NCBI GenBank assembly: GCA_009760855.2
Contig: WPIO01000214.1
Span: 247,501 to 311,500, forward strand
DNA from: Cristatella mucedo
Lineage: Eukaryota > Bryozoa > Phylactolaemata > Cristatellidae
Direction of reading: 5' to 3'
Length of the DNA stretch: 64,000 nucleotides
In this document: positions 33,660 through 44,805 of the stretch, one piece after another
How the letters are laid out: each line of letters starts with the position of its first letter
How positions within the stretch are numbered: the stretch's first letter is position 1
Translations under genes and position numbers: made by a program
Notes under the pieces: generated by a model
What the model was told of the DNA's origin: nothing
What the model saw: the letters and a program-made list of their open reading frames with translations, nothing else
The model's database searches: none

Positions 33660-33850
33660 ATCTGCTCATGCATGCTGAAATTTTGCACACACTGTCACTA
33701 ATCAATTGATTATTATTCCTAAACAGCCCCCGTGAAGTGCTCAGAACAGGATTTAGTTTTCTTAGGGCAATACACAAATATGTATCATTATTATTATTAG
33801 TAGTTGTGCTATTTGTATTATTATTTTTATTGTTACTATTGTTATTATTA
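33660..33850 (+). mobile_element. L2-A LINE tail, diverged
   Basis: CATGCATGCTGAAATTTTGC, ACACACTGTCACTAATCA, GTGAAGTGCTCAGAACAGGA and TTTAGTTTTCTTAGGGCAAT match the 3' end with substitutions, followed by (ATT)n-type sequence. Confidence 0.7.
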
Positions 33851-35442
33851 TCCTCTGGTCACCAATCGCACGATCATTTCGCATTCACTTACGATCTGTC
33901 AGTCTGAACAAGCTCAGGATTCGGCCACCTCTTAGGATATCCGGTTACTTCCGGTGCCATACCTCCCAGGAAAGGCTTTATCACACGAGCCATCGGTTGG
34001 TTCTCCCTGTTCGAGCAGCAGAGACTTTTTCAACTCTTTGCATGCTGCCGCCATCTTCCATGCAACCAGCGGCCAGCAGGCAGACGACAGTGCTACATGA
34101 GGGCTTCTGGTAAGGCCTTTAGGATTCCTACTCCTTAATCACTCGCTCGTGAGCACAGAGCTCAGGCTGCACGTCAGAGCTCAGGCTGCACGTCGAGAAT
34201 GCGACCCAAATGTGTAGGCTTTTTACATCGTTCAAGGCAATATTATTAAAGAGCACGTCATCACAGAAGCATTGATATTCTGACTATTTTTATCCATGTA
34301 CAGACGGTAGCGGACCTTCACCACAGAGAATTTCTTCCTCACTGTCCCCCCAACTGTTCGTTATTGCATGGCTGGCGTTGCACAGCTTCCTGTAGCACTT
34401 TGGTTGCACACCAGCAGGCAGTGCATCGAGAAGTTGTTGCATCTGCTCATTCCTGGTTACCAGGACCCGCCGAGTTCAGCCACGATGAAGGAAAGCTGGT
34501 GTCCGCCCCTTTTCGAGAAGGTTGTTTGCGAGCATGCAGGTGAGCACCTGAATGCAGTCGTTAGTGACAGAGCCGTTGGAGACAATACCGTTGATTGTAG
34601 CTGCATACTCTCTGCATGGTAGCCCTAGAGTACGGGTTGCATCTGCCGCCGATTACTTTTCGCTCACTAACTCTTCGTCCTAAAGTCTTTGGTGGCAGAC
34701 TAAACAGGCCGAATGAGAATGACGTGCCGTTTGTGAGTCTTCTTTTGGCTGGCTCGGTGCCTGGCTGCAAGAATTGTCAGAGGCTACCGGCTATTCCTGG
34801 CTCATAATAATTAGAAACCAGCTACACCAAATTATACGGTTAGACAGTAATGAGACATCGGAAGCAGCGGCTAGTTAGTTGAACGTTTGTGGCTGGTGCT
34901 ATGCAGATGCAGCCCCTCTGTGGCTTCAGAATATACCGTACAGCCCTCAGTTGACGATGAGGACGTGTCATGGGATCGTGATCATGTGATCGTGGGGGCG
35001 TTCTTGATTGCTGTCGTGCCCTGCAACCAGCAATCAAGCTGCTTCCTCAACCTGCTAGCCGTGCTTTGAGGCACCCACTTCAACAGTACCTTGTCTATGT
35101 CTGCAAGAACACATAACTGTTACTTGTGCTATCTGTTTGGCAAAGTGCTTTATTTCATTGGCTGCTAGAGTGCATTCGTATTAATGTGCATACATTAACA
35201 GTGCCTAAGCGGAGACTCAGCTCTCCTAAGGTTAGATTAAAATGTTGTATTATTACTATTCTTACGATCGTTGTACGCATACAAGATCGACCGGCGGATC
35301 TTTTGCATACGGTGACATTAGGCTGATATACTCAACCTGGCATCCTTACGATCTAAACTAACAGAAAATTAACCTCAACTTAACTGGTCTTTGCAGCAAG
35401 CAGGCATGTGTGCATGTTGCAGCAAGCAGGAACACGAGGGCT

Positions 35443-35448
<6 letters not shown>
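33851..35448. other. No gene recognised
   Basis: Mixed sequence. AGAGCTCAGGCTGCACGTC is tandemly duplicated at 34157-34175 and 34176-34194. A weak L2-like tail (AGTGCCTAAGCGGAGACTCA) lies near 35199-35270. No coding similarity is seen. Confidence 0.4.
34157..34194. repeat. 19-bp tandem duplication
   Basis: AGAGCTCAGGCTGCACGTC is present twice with no gap and no mismatch. Confidence 0.95.
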
Positions 35449-35533
<85 letters not shown>

Positions 35534-35543
35534 GTCTGTCTGT
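35449..35543. repeat. (CT)n microsatellite with TCTG end
   Basis: About 80 bp of TC followed by four TCTG units. Confidence 0.98.
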
Positions 35544-36511
35544 GGCTCAATCGATCTATCCACGCACGAATGCTCTTGCTCTTGCTCGTTCCTTTTTCCA
35601 CCATGTGGTGAGACTGTGAGCAAGGGGTGGGAAAAGCAAATACAGGGCTTTACAGTGACCTCCGGGTCTAAAATGCTGCAGCCCCTCGGGTCAGCAATAT
35701 GAGAGAGATGATGCCAATAAATAATCGCGTTTGGCAGCCGTGTCGTTGCACCCGATTAGCCTTCCATTCCAATCGAACAATGCCACCGAATTACTGGCAG
35801 AAGTTGCCACGGGAGCTTGTAGTTACGCCAGCCTGCAGATCAACTGCCGTCGGCTTGTGTATCGGCGGCTGCGGCGGCGGGAAGCTCCACGCTCGAGCTG
35901 GAAATTTGAATTGGCTGCTCAACTTGATTCGTTATGGCAACGAGTGGCGAACAAGTGGAAACCATCCTATCTCCTCTTACTTGCCAAACCCCCTGCCCGA
36001 AAAGGGTTTGTATAGTGGTGGACAGTGCAGCGGCTGCTGCAGAACCGCGGCCGGCGCTCTCTTGGCGTGGGGATTGGACTAAGTGACAGAGTGCCACCCA
36101 CTCCCTTTCCCCCCCCCCCCCGCTCCGGCCCCCCCCCCCGCCTCCCGGCCCCGATGATATCACCCCGTCCACCCTGGCCTTCGTCGCGACGGGAGCACCC
36201 GTTCCTGCAGCTGGGATCTGTAGGTTCAGCGAAACTGGAAGCAGCAGAGCTGAGTAGGGAATACTTGCCGCTGGCAAAACGTCAAGCAGGATAGTCAGTT
36301 TCCAAGTCACCCTGAGCTTTGCATGGCAACCTTCCATCCGGCTTAGCCGTCACCCGGCTACGGCCGCAGAGTCGGTCGATTCGCTGCTGCCATTGCGAAC
36401 GTGTGAATAAGGGCCAAGCTAGTTGCATTGTCAACGTCTCCCTGTGACAGAACAAGCTTGCTCGACGCCTTCTGGCCCATATGGCTATGCACAGCCCATT
36501 CATTTATTTAG
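35544..36511. other. No gene recognised; C-rich tract at 36.1 kb
   Basis: Cytosine runs lie at 36109-36122 and 36128-36140 (about 14 and 11 C). They could form i-motif or, on the other strand, G-quadruplex DNA. No gene is recognised. Confidence 0.4.
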
Positions 36512-36626
36512 TTTAGGGTTTGAATCCTGCCGCTGGCGATCCTTTATTGCCGCTGTTGCATGCTGCAGCGACAGCTGTCAAGGCTCTTCGGTCGCGATGC
36601 AAAAGGGGTCTGCTGAATCAGCTACT
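36512..36626 (+). mobile_element. SINE-1 copy c, head-less fragment
   Basis: GGGTTTGAATCCTGCCGCTG (B box) and GGCGATCCTTTATTGCCGCT, then AAGGCTCTTCGGTCGCGATG and CTGCTGAATCAGCTA, match the SINE-1 body and 3' end. The A-box part is unrecognisable. Confidence 0.75.
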
Positions 36627-37089
36627 ATTCGTCTTATTGTATTTTGTTCTTTCATTGTTCTATCCGGTATACATTATTTTTTTTAGTCATCCATCTTGGT
36701 TTTTGCATCAAGAACCAAGGTTCGGTGCGGCTGCTTGCAAGCTCGTCGGCTGATGGGCCCGGGAATCGTAGCTATCGTGGTAATTTGGTAGTGGACGCCT
36801 TATTGCGACCTTCTTCCTCGGCGGCACCGCCGTTTAGCCCCTTCAGGAAGTCTAACAGCTCCTCCCAGCGGCTACCGGGCTGCCAGGGAGGGTGAGGCCG
36901 AGATTAGAAAGGTTATCGGAGGCTCCGAGGCTCGGAGCTTTGGGAAGCTGCCTCGAAAGGGGCAGAGACTGGCTTTTTAGAGGAGGGCTTAACAGGCCCG
37001 GCCGGTCGGTCGGTGAACCTCGGGCGTGTCATAGCTCTTCGAAAGGGGCTGCGGTCTGGCTTGGGGGGGGGGGGGCTTCGGAGACCATC
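36627..37089. other. No gene recognised
   Basis: GC-richer sequence with TCGGAGGCTCCGAGGCTCGG near 36917 and a G run at 37064-37075 close to the SINE-1 end. No gene or element is recognised. Confidence 0.4.
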
Positions 37090-37258
37090 CTAGCTGCTTA
37101 AACAGCCTCTTTTTGTATAGCGACAGAAGAGCCTTTACGGCAATCACCACCGCTTGCAGTGGCGATAAAGGGTCGCCCACCACAAGAATCGAACCCCCGA
37201 CCTCGGCACCGAGGTCGTGAAAGCAACCGCCTTACCCACTGTGCCACCGAGGCTCACC
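37090..37258 (-). mobile_element. SINE-1 copy d
   Basis: On the minus strand it reads GGTGAGCCTCGGTGGCACAG, TGGGTAAGGCGGTTGC (A-box region), a GACCTCGGTGCCGAGGTC stem, GGGGGTTCGATTC (B box), the body, and AAAGAGGCTGTTTAAGCAGC then TAG. Confidence 0.9.
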
Positions 37259-38608
37259 AAATCCAAGCACGACTATGCACAACTATGCACAACCGGCTGC
37301 TCTATAGACTGCTCAACAGACGAGACGCATGCGCACCGCATGCCTGCGCCTACGGAAACAATCACAGTCAGCCGGTCGTTCCTGTTTTGTTTTTTCTCGG
37401 CACCGCTGTACGGCACAGCGATGCATAACTTTTCTAAAAGCACAAAAGGCACTCGGCGGTCAACTTCGTCTGCAATCGCGTTTGCGTCGCTGAGCATCCA
37501 TTTTCGATAAGCGTTACGTTTTCGGGGCGCATCGCGAGCGCCGCCTCTCGATGCTCTCGCCGAATCTCGAGCGCCGTCAGTCGATGGCAATTTCATTTTT
37601 TTAATTTCCCGCGTCCCGGCTTCCAGCCGTGCAGCTGAGAAGATGGATTGAGCCGCACTAATGAGATCTCTGGCCTGGAAAGACGACTCTGTTGCTCCTA
37701 GTATATTGTGCACAAAAAGAAGAGAGTAATTCCTTAGCTGCCAGCTTTTTTAGACACGAGGGCCTAGAGATTACAATTAGACCTACTCAAGGACGAGGAC
37801 AAGACTGAGCCCCGCCCCCCCCAATCGCAGCCGAAGGCTGTGGCCACGCTTCAGGAGCCCTAAGCGGTCGGAAGTCGGAAGGTGGAGCTTAGTCCAAGTC
37901 GGAGTCTTAGTGTAAGTCTAAGTCGGAAGGTGGAGCACTGAGTTCGCTGCGAGAAGAAGTCAAGAGGTCGCGAGGCCCGACCTTGGCCTGAAAGACCGGT
38001 CCCATCAGTAAGAAGGTGGCAACTCTGATCGAGGTGAAAGGTAAGGGGTGAAATCTGCAGCAGTTAGCGGCAAGCAACGTCAACGGTATCAAGATCGCCT
38101 GCGATCTGCTGGAAATTACGTTTCAAATATTATGTAAAAAAATGTAGGAGAAGAACAATGGAGAGACTTTAATTCCACTAGCAACAGGTAATATGGAATT
38201 GCCCGTTTCAGGGGAGCACAACGAAGGTAAAGGCCACAAGGTAGAGCGCTCCTCAAGTTCAAGAATGCGATTGAGAGAATGATGAGCAAAATAATGAAAG
38301 CAAATGGAGCCATTAGCTGGAAACAGGTTGACGGTGTTGCAACAAAAAAACGCGATGTGCTGCTTCCACGTCCGGTCAGAACTAGAACGCAAGCGAAGCG
38401 CTCGTGGCGGTACTAGTCCTGTGCCGCACCTGCCGAATATCTGCGACGGCTGAACCTTGTAGCACGGCTAGCTACTTGCAGGTGCTGCACCAATGCACGC
38501 AGGTACGCCGGAAGTAGTAGGAACACAGGGACGACATAGACTGGTGCTTTGACGTATCAAGTCCGTATCCACAAAGCAGACAAGTCAATTTGACAGCAGC
38601 GGAAGGTC
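37259..38608. other. No gene recognised
   Basis: Mixed sequence. AGTCGGAAGGTGGAGC is repeated near 37876 and 37921 with an AGTCTAAGTC-type spacer, which is a small local duplication. No coding similarity is seen. Confidence 0.4.
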
Positions 38609-38777
38609 GGTGAGCCGTGATGGCGCACCAGGTAAGGCGGTCGCTCTTAGCGACCTCGGTCCCGAGGTCGTGCGTTCGAATCCTGCGGTAGGCGATCCTT
38701 TGTTGCCCCTGCAAGCGGTGGTGCTAGCCTTTACGGTTCTTCTGCCGCTATACAAAAGAGGCTATTAAATCAACCAG
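38609..38777 (+). mobile_element. SINE-1 copy e
   Basis: GGTGAGCCGTGATGGCGCAC opens the element, giving an A box TGGCGCACCAGG. CGACCTCGGTCCCGAGGTCG forms a stem in the tRNA-like head, with the B box GCGTTCGAATCC. The body ends in AGAGGCTATTAAATCAACCA. The full length and clear promoter boxes make this a good representative. Confidence 0.9.
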
Positions 38778-39257
38778 TTACAGGCGTTCAACAGCGGTCG
38801 CGACGTGCACCAACGGTTCTGCGGCCAAGGACGAAAACAAGATCCAATGCCAATGCCGAGTCTGGAATCGCAATTGCCAGCCCATCTCGTGGCCCCGGCG
38901 TTTTATAAGGCCGCGGCCGCAGATTGTGGCATAATAAAAAATAATTACTATCAGCCATAATCTGGCTGGTTTAGCTGGCGCCGCCGCGTGAGCGGATTGG
39001 CCTGCAAATGTTTAGCGAGGGAGGATTTCTGTGAAATGTAGTTGTGTTTTCTGGCCGCGTGGCTGGGCAGACGAACCTGGCGCTGTTTTTCCGAGCAAAA
39101 GTAAAGGAGCAGCGTTCACGTGTACCCCTGGGTAAACCGGAAGCCGGCACCGCCGCAGAGCTTGGCGACTTCTAAACGCCGCCGTACGATGGGAGCCCGG
39201 GCAGTCTTGGTGCACGTTGGGGACGCGCAGGGTCGGCTCAAAGTGCCAGCCCATTCA
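38778..39257. other. No gene recognised
   Basis: CAGATTGTGGC (about 38919) and GCCATAATCTG (about 38957) form an imperfect inverted repeat around an AT-rich loop, next to GCCGCGGCCGC. No gene is recognised. Confidence 0.4.
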
Positions 39258-39258
39258 A

Positions 39259-39353
<95 letters not shown>
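39258..39353. repeat. (TA)n microsatellite
   Basis: About 95 bp of TA with a single AGTA interruption, and a second AGTATA at its right edge. Confidence 0.98.
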
Positions 39354-39357
<4 letters not shown>

Positions 39358-39750
39358 TACTCAATGAATTAAAATGAAGTGCCCCTGTCAATTCCTGGTT
39401 AAACCAGTGTAGCCTCTGTGTGGTGGTGTGCTAGCGCTGCGGTCGCGCGGTAATGCCGGACTGCGGCAGACGCAATTGGGTCGCAGACCTGCAGCCAGTC
39501 CAGCCTGTCGGCGGGCGTTCCGGAGGCGCCGAAATCTGTGTAAATAGCGGACGTATTGTACCGAGTATTTATTAATGACCTCACGCGTATCTGCTTATCC
39601 GGAAGTCGAGCTAGCTGCACGCATATGGCGCTGTTGAGATTCGAAACCCGCTGAACTTTTAAAGGAACCCGATCAAAGGGAAGAAGCCGTCCGCGACAAG
39701 TGAGTTCGCCGACGTTGCGCTCCGACCAAACGCTTCTCAAATTTGAGCCC
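39354..39750. other. No gene recognised
   Basis: Unassigned mixed sequence between the TA and CA tracts. Confidence 0.35.
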
Positions 39751-39958
39751 GCGCGCACACGCACACACGCACGCACGCACACACACACGCGCACACACAC
39801 GCACGCACACATACACACACGCACACACACACACATACACACACGCACACTCACGCACGCACACACACACGCGCACGCACACGCACGCACACATACACAC
39901 ACGCACACACACACACACACACGCACACTCACGCACGCACACACACACGCGCGCACTT
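39751..39958. repeat. Degenerate (CA)n with GCAC/ACGC units
   Basis: ACAC interspersed with GCAC, CGCG and ATAC. The block ACACTCACGCACGCACACAC recurs near 39846 and 39924. Frames are Thr-His or Cys-Val strings. Confidence 0.95.
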
Positions 39959-39984
39959 ACAGCGCGCCGGACGGATAGGTGATA

Positions 39985-40024
39985 CGGTAGCCACGGCGAC
40001 GGCACAGCGTCGCCGTGGCTACCG
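39985..40024. repeat. Perfect 17-bp hairpin, 6-nt loop
   Basis: CGGTAGCCACGGCGACG (39985-40001) and its exact reverse complement (40008-40024) flank the loop GCACAG. The stem is GC-rich and perfectly paired. No pol III terminator or flanking homology shows whether it is transcribed. Confidence 0.95.
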
Positions 40025-41479
40025 CCGTGGCTGTGCGGAATCTGTCGTGCCTCTTTCTTCTCTTCGTCTCGGCGCGGTGAGTGGGAGAGAGAGTCTACTC
40101 TCCGTCGAATCCTGCTTTCATATTTGCCAGCTTCATTAGTCACGTTTCGTTATTCACTACATATTCCGTTCGTTAATATGTTCATACAATTTTCATAACT
40201 TCATAATAACCTTCGAATTCGTCTGAGAGACCGAAAGGAGGAGCAGCAGATCAGTGGACTCGTTAAAGTAAAGTAAAGTGAAGTGAAATGTAATGAATAT
40301 AATTAAATGGGAATAAATAATAGTAATGGTAAAATGGAAAGGGAAAGTCAAGTGGAATGAAATGTAATGAAAAAAATTAAACGGGAATAAATGACAAACA
40401 ATAATACAATGGAAAGGGAAAGTAGAGTGAAGTGCAATAGGGGGAGAAACGTGGAGAAGCGCGACCGATGAGAGAAAGGACAGCTCAGACAGCGCTCGTG
40501 TCGATGGGCAACGGTCGATCAGAGAGTCGGTACAGTATATGGTACCTATCTCCGAGTCCGCTTCTTTTCAATTTCTCTACTCTCTACTGGCGTCCGTGCG
40601 ATCGCCAAGTGCAACTAAGGCTCTCATCTTATGGACACGGGGCGGGCTAGCAGCTGAGTCTTCTGTCCAATCCCTCCCGCCTCCTCCCAGCGAGTCGCTG
40701 CACTCTCTCGAAACCTGCCTCGCTGTATTTATTGCTGTGGCTTTCGCACTTGGATGGCTGCAAGCGTTGTCAAGTTGAGCGGCGATGAGACCAACTTACC
40801 TAGTCACGGGCAAGCCCGGTGTTACTCGAAAGTTATTAAGCCTAATCCCCAAAATAGGGTCGGTCAGCTTTTCGAAGTCGACCTCGTCAGCTCTCTATTG
40901 TAAAGTATGCACAATTTCGGCTAGGTACGTTGCAAAAATTCAGGTCTCCTTACTAAATACATGATAAATACATACATTAATTACATTATACATAAATACA
41001 TTGCAATACATTACTATATACATGCATCCTCTGCAGCCGAGTGCTTAGCTACAGGGGAGCTCTTAGAGTGGGAACGCCCTCACGCCCTGCCACCAACCCT
41101 CCTCTCCCCCCCCCCGGCCAACGGCGCCGACGCAGAAGCAATACCCGCCGGAGCAGAGGGGCTTAGACATACTTGTGTCAGCTCAGGCACCGCAGGAGAG
41201 GAATTCCAGAGGAATGCTCAGGCGGAATGCCGGCTGAACGCTCGGGCTCGGATTCACTCACCCACTGCTAATTGGATGCAGCTGACCTATTTATTGAAAT
41301 GCCTTTACCGTGATAGAAATCTGCACTTGGATGGCTGGGAGCCTCCTTGGAGTCTTACACGTAAAACCTGGCTGTGCCACTATGGACCCAGGCGACCGAC
41401 CTAAGAATGGCAGTGCCCAAGTAGCCATCACTGTGTCTGTGGCTGTGTCTGATTGGTCCAGCAAGCACGGCGGTGCATT
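40025..41479. other. No gene recognised; 74-bp minisatellite within
   Basis: Apart from the repeat at 40278-40439, the sequence is mixed. It is AT-rich at 40.9-41.03 kb with ATACAT repeats. A C run lies at 41107-41117. No gene is recognised. Confidence 0.4.
40278..40439. repeat. 74-bp minisatellite, just over 2 units
   Basis: GTGAAGTGAAATGTAATGAA (40278), GTGGAATGAAATGTAATGAA (40352) and GTGAAGTGCAAT (40427) begin successive units that also share GGGAATAAAT and ATGGAAAGGGAAAGT. It starts in a short (AAAGT)n run. Confidence 0.85.
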
Positions 41480-42012
41480 CCTTAGGACTCTCGTCTGTAC
41501 CATGAACTTCTGTAACTCGCTACTCCTAGGTCTTCCTGTTTATGCAATAGGATTCTTGCGGAAGATAGAAAAACATGCACTTAGGCTGTCAGGTTGCAAG
41601 CGTCCCAGCTGCTAAATTCTGCCCCACCGACCAGCACTGACCGGTCGTCGATCAAGGTATCGAATTCTAGGGTTTATCAGTCCCTTTTTGGTCACTTCAC
41701 CAATCGGAAGTTGCATCTAACCGTCAACTCTTCTGGCTCGTGTCGTTTTCCTTTGCCTCTGACCAACCTCAAATCCTTTGGAGACCGTGACTTGGGTTCG
41801 TATCTCCCAAAGCCCGGAACTCCTCCAACTGACGTCTTTAAATAGAATGCAGCAATCCGCCAGTTGCTCGCAGCACTTGCTCTGTGTGCGTCGCTTTTGA
41901 GTGCTTGCTCTGTATGCTATCACTAGCCAACTGGCATGCTTTCTTTACAGCATCCGTAAGCTGCCTGGAGAAAGGTTTAGTTCTCTTTGAGTGCTATGCA
42001 AATGCTTTAATA
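41480..42012 (+). mobile_element. L2-A-type LINE, degenerate 3' portion
   Basis: The translation gives NFCNSLLLGLPVYAI (cf. the LDYCNSLLxGLP block), then LPLTNLKSFGDRDLGSYLPKPG (cf. LKSFGDRAFSxYAPKxWN). The tail is CTAGCCAACTGGCATGC, TTTAGTTCTCTTTGAGTGCT and ATAATAATAG. The frame is broken in several places, and an internal part between the two blocks is eroded or deleted. Confidence 0.75.
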
Positions 42013-42215
42013 ATAATAGTAGTACATCTGTATAGCGCCCCAGAGCACTTAATCTCTATCAGGCACTTTACATATGCTGCAAAGGAAGCATGCTCAAATG
42101 GTTAGTGGTAACATGCTCAATAGCAACAAGTATAGCATGGTTAGAGGTGACATGCACAGGGGCAGCAAGCAAATATGATTAGTGACAGCATCAGCAATAT
42201 TGAGCGACTGGGCAT
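42013..42215 (-). mobile_element. L2-A LINE 3' end, inverted
   Basis: On the minus strand it carries the GTAAAGTGCCTGATAGAGAT and TAAGTGCTCTGGGGCGCTAT tail and CATGCTGTCACTAATC-type 3' untranslated sequence. It joins the preceding plus-strand L2-A copy tail to tail through a shared TAATAATAATAG. Confidence 0.75.
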
Positions 42216-43589
42216 GCGTGATCGGCTTGAGCTTGATATCGTTGCTGCTAGGTCAGAGAGTGATTTGGGATTGTCGAACACATGATGATTCTCTCTAGAA
42301 TGTCGTCTGAATGTCACCTCACCCAGCGAGTCCCTACAGCTACTGTGCTCAGGGTGCAGGTCTCGCCTGGAGGATGTGCAGCAGGTCGCTGGCTCGGTGC
42401 ACAGGCTGGCTGGACACGGAAGTGACTGCTCCTGCTTCTGCCAAGACTGCAAGGGCCGATGCAGCGAGCGAAATTTGGCGGCACAAGCGCTCCCGAACTC
42501 GAAACCGATGGCTCGAGCATCGAGCCATCTGCAGGTGAGCAGGACCGAGTACGTTCGGGCGCCGCAGCGAATGCCGTGTCTCTGTGCAATGGCGGTAGGT
42601 TTGAGTTCACCGGGATCGTACATCGGGGATGCACCATTTCCTATGTCCCTAAAAGAAAGAGGCAATTTTTGCAAGACAACTCTCGAGGGTGGACGAACAA
42701 GTAGGAAGCAAGATGTGAGAAAAGCGCACACAAATGTGCGACGCTTCGTACTTACGCAGCAAGACTCGCCGACGTGTGCCACGCTTTGGCAGCGGTCATC
42801 GGGCAGCTGGTTCTCAGGCTTTTTGGCACTGGCCCCTCGAGTTGGCTTAACTCTCAGTGCACACCTGCTGCTGCTGCTGGTGCCTCTCTGTTACTCTTAT
42901 TTTCGCGTTCAGGCCCGTGGGCTTTTTTTAAGTGCTGATGATTTCATCCTCCTGATATCGGTGGCCAGGAGCCTCGGCCTGGCCAATAAGACTGGAAGAG
43001 TCAGGAGCTCGTTCGGCAGGCAAGCAGGCAGGCAGGCAAGCAGTGGGTGCAGCAGCAGCAGAGTCCTCCTCCAGACGTGCAAAAGGCTAAGCTGCCAAGC
43101 AGTGGTCGCCGTGGCAACGACAGCCGATCAGGCTGCAGCCGGCGTCTCTCGGAGAATTCGTCAAGCTGCATCATTCGGAGAAAGCTCCATCGCGAATCTC
43201 GTGCGGCATTCGAACGCACGTCATCGGCGTTCGACCACCAAGCAGCCACCCCACTAACGTTGGGCCTCGAGTGCGAATGACCGATCAATCAGAAGCAGAC
43301 TGCAGAAGCGGCCGGTGCAGGCATACAACACTGCCGAGCGATTCGGTCCGGTCGCGTTAGCCCGTAGTCGCGTAGGTAGATTTATATATTATATATATTT
43401 ATATATATTTATACGAGACTCTCTAAGTCGCAGCCTATGCAAGGACAGACTTCGGCAATGGCAAGAGCGTCAGCAACGAGCAGTTTGGCTGCATCCGGCC
43501 CGCACACCTAGGCGCTCACTTGTGGCGAAAAACTCGGGGCAGCTCGTCCGCTTGCCTGTCGTGATGAGCGGCACCGCAGTTTTCGCATC
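42216..43589. other. No known element; contains the longest non-repeat ORF
   Basis: Mixed-composition DNA. The plus-strand frame 42376-43257 is described separately. A short GGCAAGCAGGCAGGCAGGCA run lies near 43020. Confidence 0.35.
42376..43257 (+). CDS. Unassigned 293-codon open reading frame
   Basis: This frame is open from ATG to TAA without being simple-sequence DNA, which is unusual in this window. The N-terminal third has a Cys cluster (CSCFCQDCKGRC). Residues around 155-175 form a hydrophobic stretch (LTLSAHLLLLLVPLCYSY) that could span a membrane. The C-terminal part is Arg/Ala/Ser-rich. I recognise no family. A splice-donor-like CAGGTGAGC lies inside it. An overlapping minus-strand frame of 213 codons shows that the locus is simply stop-poor. 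It may be chance, an exon, or a decayed element. Confidence 0.12.
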   Translation: MQQVAGSVHRLAGHGSDCSCFCQDCKGRCSERNLAAQALPNSKPMARASSHLQVSRTEYVRAPQRMPCLCAMAVGLSSPGSYIGDAPFPMSLKERGNFCKTTLEGGRTSRKQDVRKAHTNVRRFVLTQQDSPTCATLWQRSSGSWFSGFLALAPRVGLTLSAHLLLLLVPLCYSYFRVQARGLFLSADDFILLISVARSLGLANKTGRVRSSFGRQAGRQASSGCSSSRVLLQTCKRLSCQAVVAVATTADQAAAGVSRRIRQAASFGESSIANLVRHSNARHRRSTTKQPPH

Positions 43590-43790
43590 GCACCCCTTCC
43601 AGCCGACCTGTGGCAGCTTCCAATCAAGCATCGCAGGCTACTTTAAGGTTTCGTCGCTCGCTGTCAGGTCCCTTTATTTTGCTTTGCTTCGGCCTACCTG
43701 TCAGAGTCATGCCCCAATCAAGACTAGCCTGACATTGAAAACGACAAGGTTCTCTAAGGCCGCCATGCAAATGTATTTATTGTGTTTATC
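43590..43790 (+). mobile_element. L2-A-type LINE polymerase fragment
   Basis: The segment from CCGACCTGTGGCAGCTTCCA to ACAAGGTTCTCTAAGG parallels the LxADLHWLPVKQ ... FKVSSLTFRSL ... TxxxTRFS region of the L2-A copy at 49.3 kb (FKVSSLAVRSLYF is readable). No tail is present. Confidence 0.55.
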
Positions 43791-44419
43791 CTCACGATAT
43801 TATCACCGTACACTACTGAACCTGCAATGACCAGTCGACGGCATTCACACACGGGCCTGGATTCTCCTTTCCGGCACTGCCTGAGCTGCCATGTTGCTAC
43901 TAACACACTGCAGAGACGAGAGTGAGCCGAAGGCCAGGGGAGAGCGGTGCTCGGTGCTCGGCCGTGCTCGTCGGTGCAGCGTTCTGCACGGACGAGCACC
44001 GTAGCCAGTACAGCTGACAAAGCCTCGAAGTCTATGTCTATTATTTGCCTCCGACGGTAGCAGAGGGCGACAGCAATCGTGAGCTCCTACCTAACGCTCC
44101 CCGTCTCCCATAATCTAACGAGCTCGTGTATCGGCAACGTAAAGTAGTCTGCTCGGCTGCCGCCGCAGAGAAATGCCACGTCAGTGCCACGCCAGCCAAA
44201 GAAGGAAGGAAGGAAGCTCACTGGCTCTCAAGAGCTCAATGGGCAGCTCGCTTGACCGGGTCTTAAAGGCATGGACCCTGGAGTGACACGATTTCGGCAC
44301 CGTGCTGTGGTCACCAAGAGTGTGTCCAGGTCAAGAGGTCATGTGCTGTCTGATCACAAACTATGAAGCATCTCACTCCTAATGCTTGCAGCTCGTGAAC
44401 CGCCAGCAACACTATCGAA
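43791..44419. other. No gene recognised
   Basis: Mixed sequence with GAAGGAAGGAAGGAAG at about 44202. No gene or element is recognised. Confidence 0.4.
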
Positions 44420-44583
44420 CATAATGTGTTTATATATGATATATGATATATTATCAATATATCATATATCATATTGATATAATATAATCAATATTATATC
44501 ATAATATGATATAACATATATTATGATATCATACTGCCATATTATTGTGGCATATTATATTATAGCATATAATATAATATATA

Positions 44584-44627
<44 letters not shown>

Positions 44628-44805
44628 ATATGCTATATATATTGATATATAATATATGATGATATATAATATGATATGCTATATATATATATATATAACA
44701 TGTCATATTATATATCATCATATCATATTATATATAATATCAATATATCATAATATAATATGATATCATATCATATCATTGATAATCAATATATGATATC
44801 ATAAT
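44420..44805. repeat. AT-rich palindromic low-complexity block
   Basis: Almost pure A/T with scattered GATATC, CATATT and GATATG words. It contains a perfect 21-bp inverted repeat: ATATGATGATATATAATATG plus A at 44654-44674, and its reverse complement at 44703-44723. Imperfect pairing continues outwards. A (TA)n run lies at about 44587-44622. It could extrude as a cruciform. Confidence 0.9.

Noticed and set aside
38609-38777. True tRNA gene
   Set aside because: The A and B boxes are present, but no acceptor stem closes the cloverleaf, and the shared non-tRNA body and repeated copies show a SINE.
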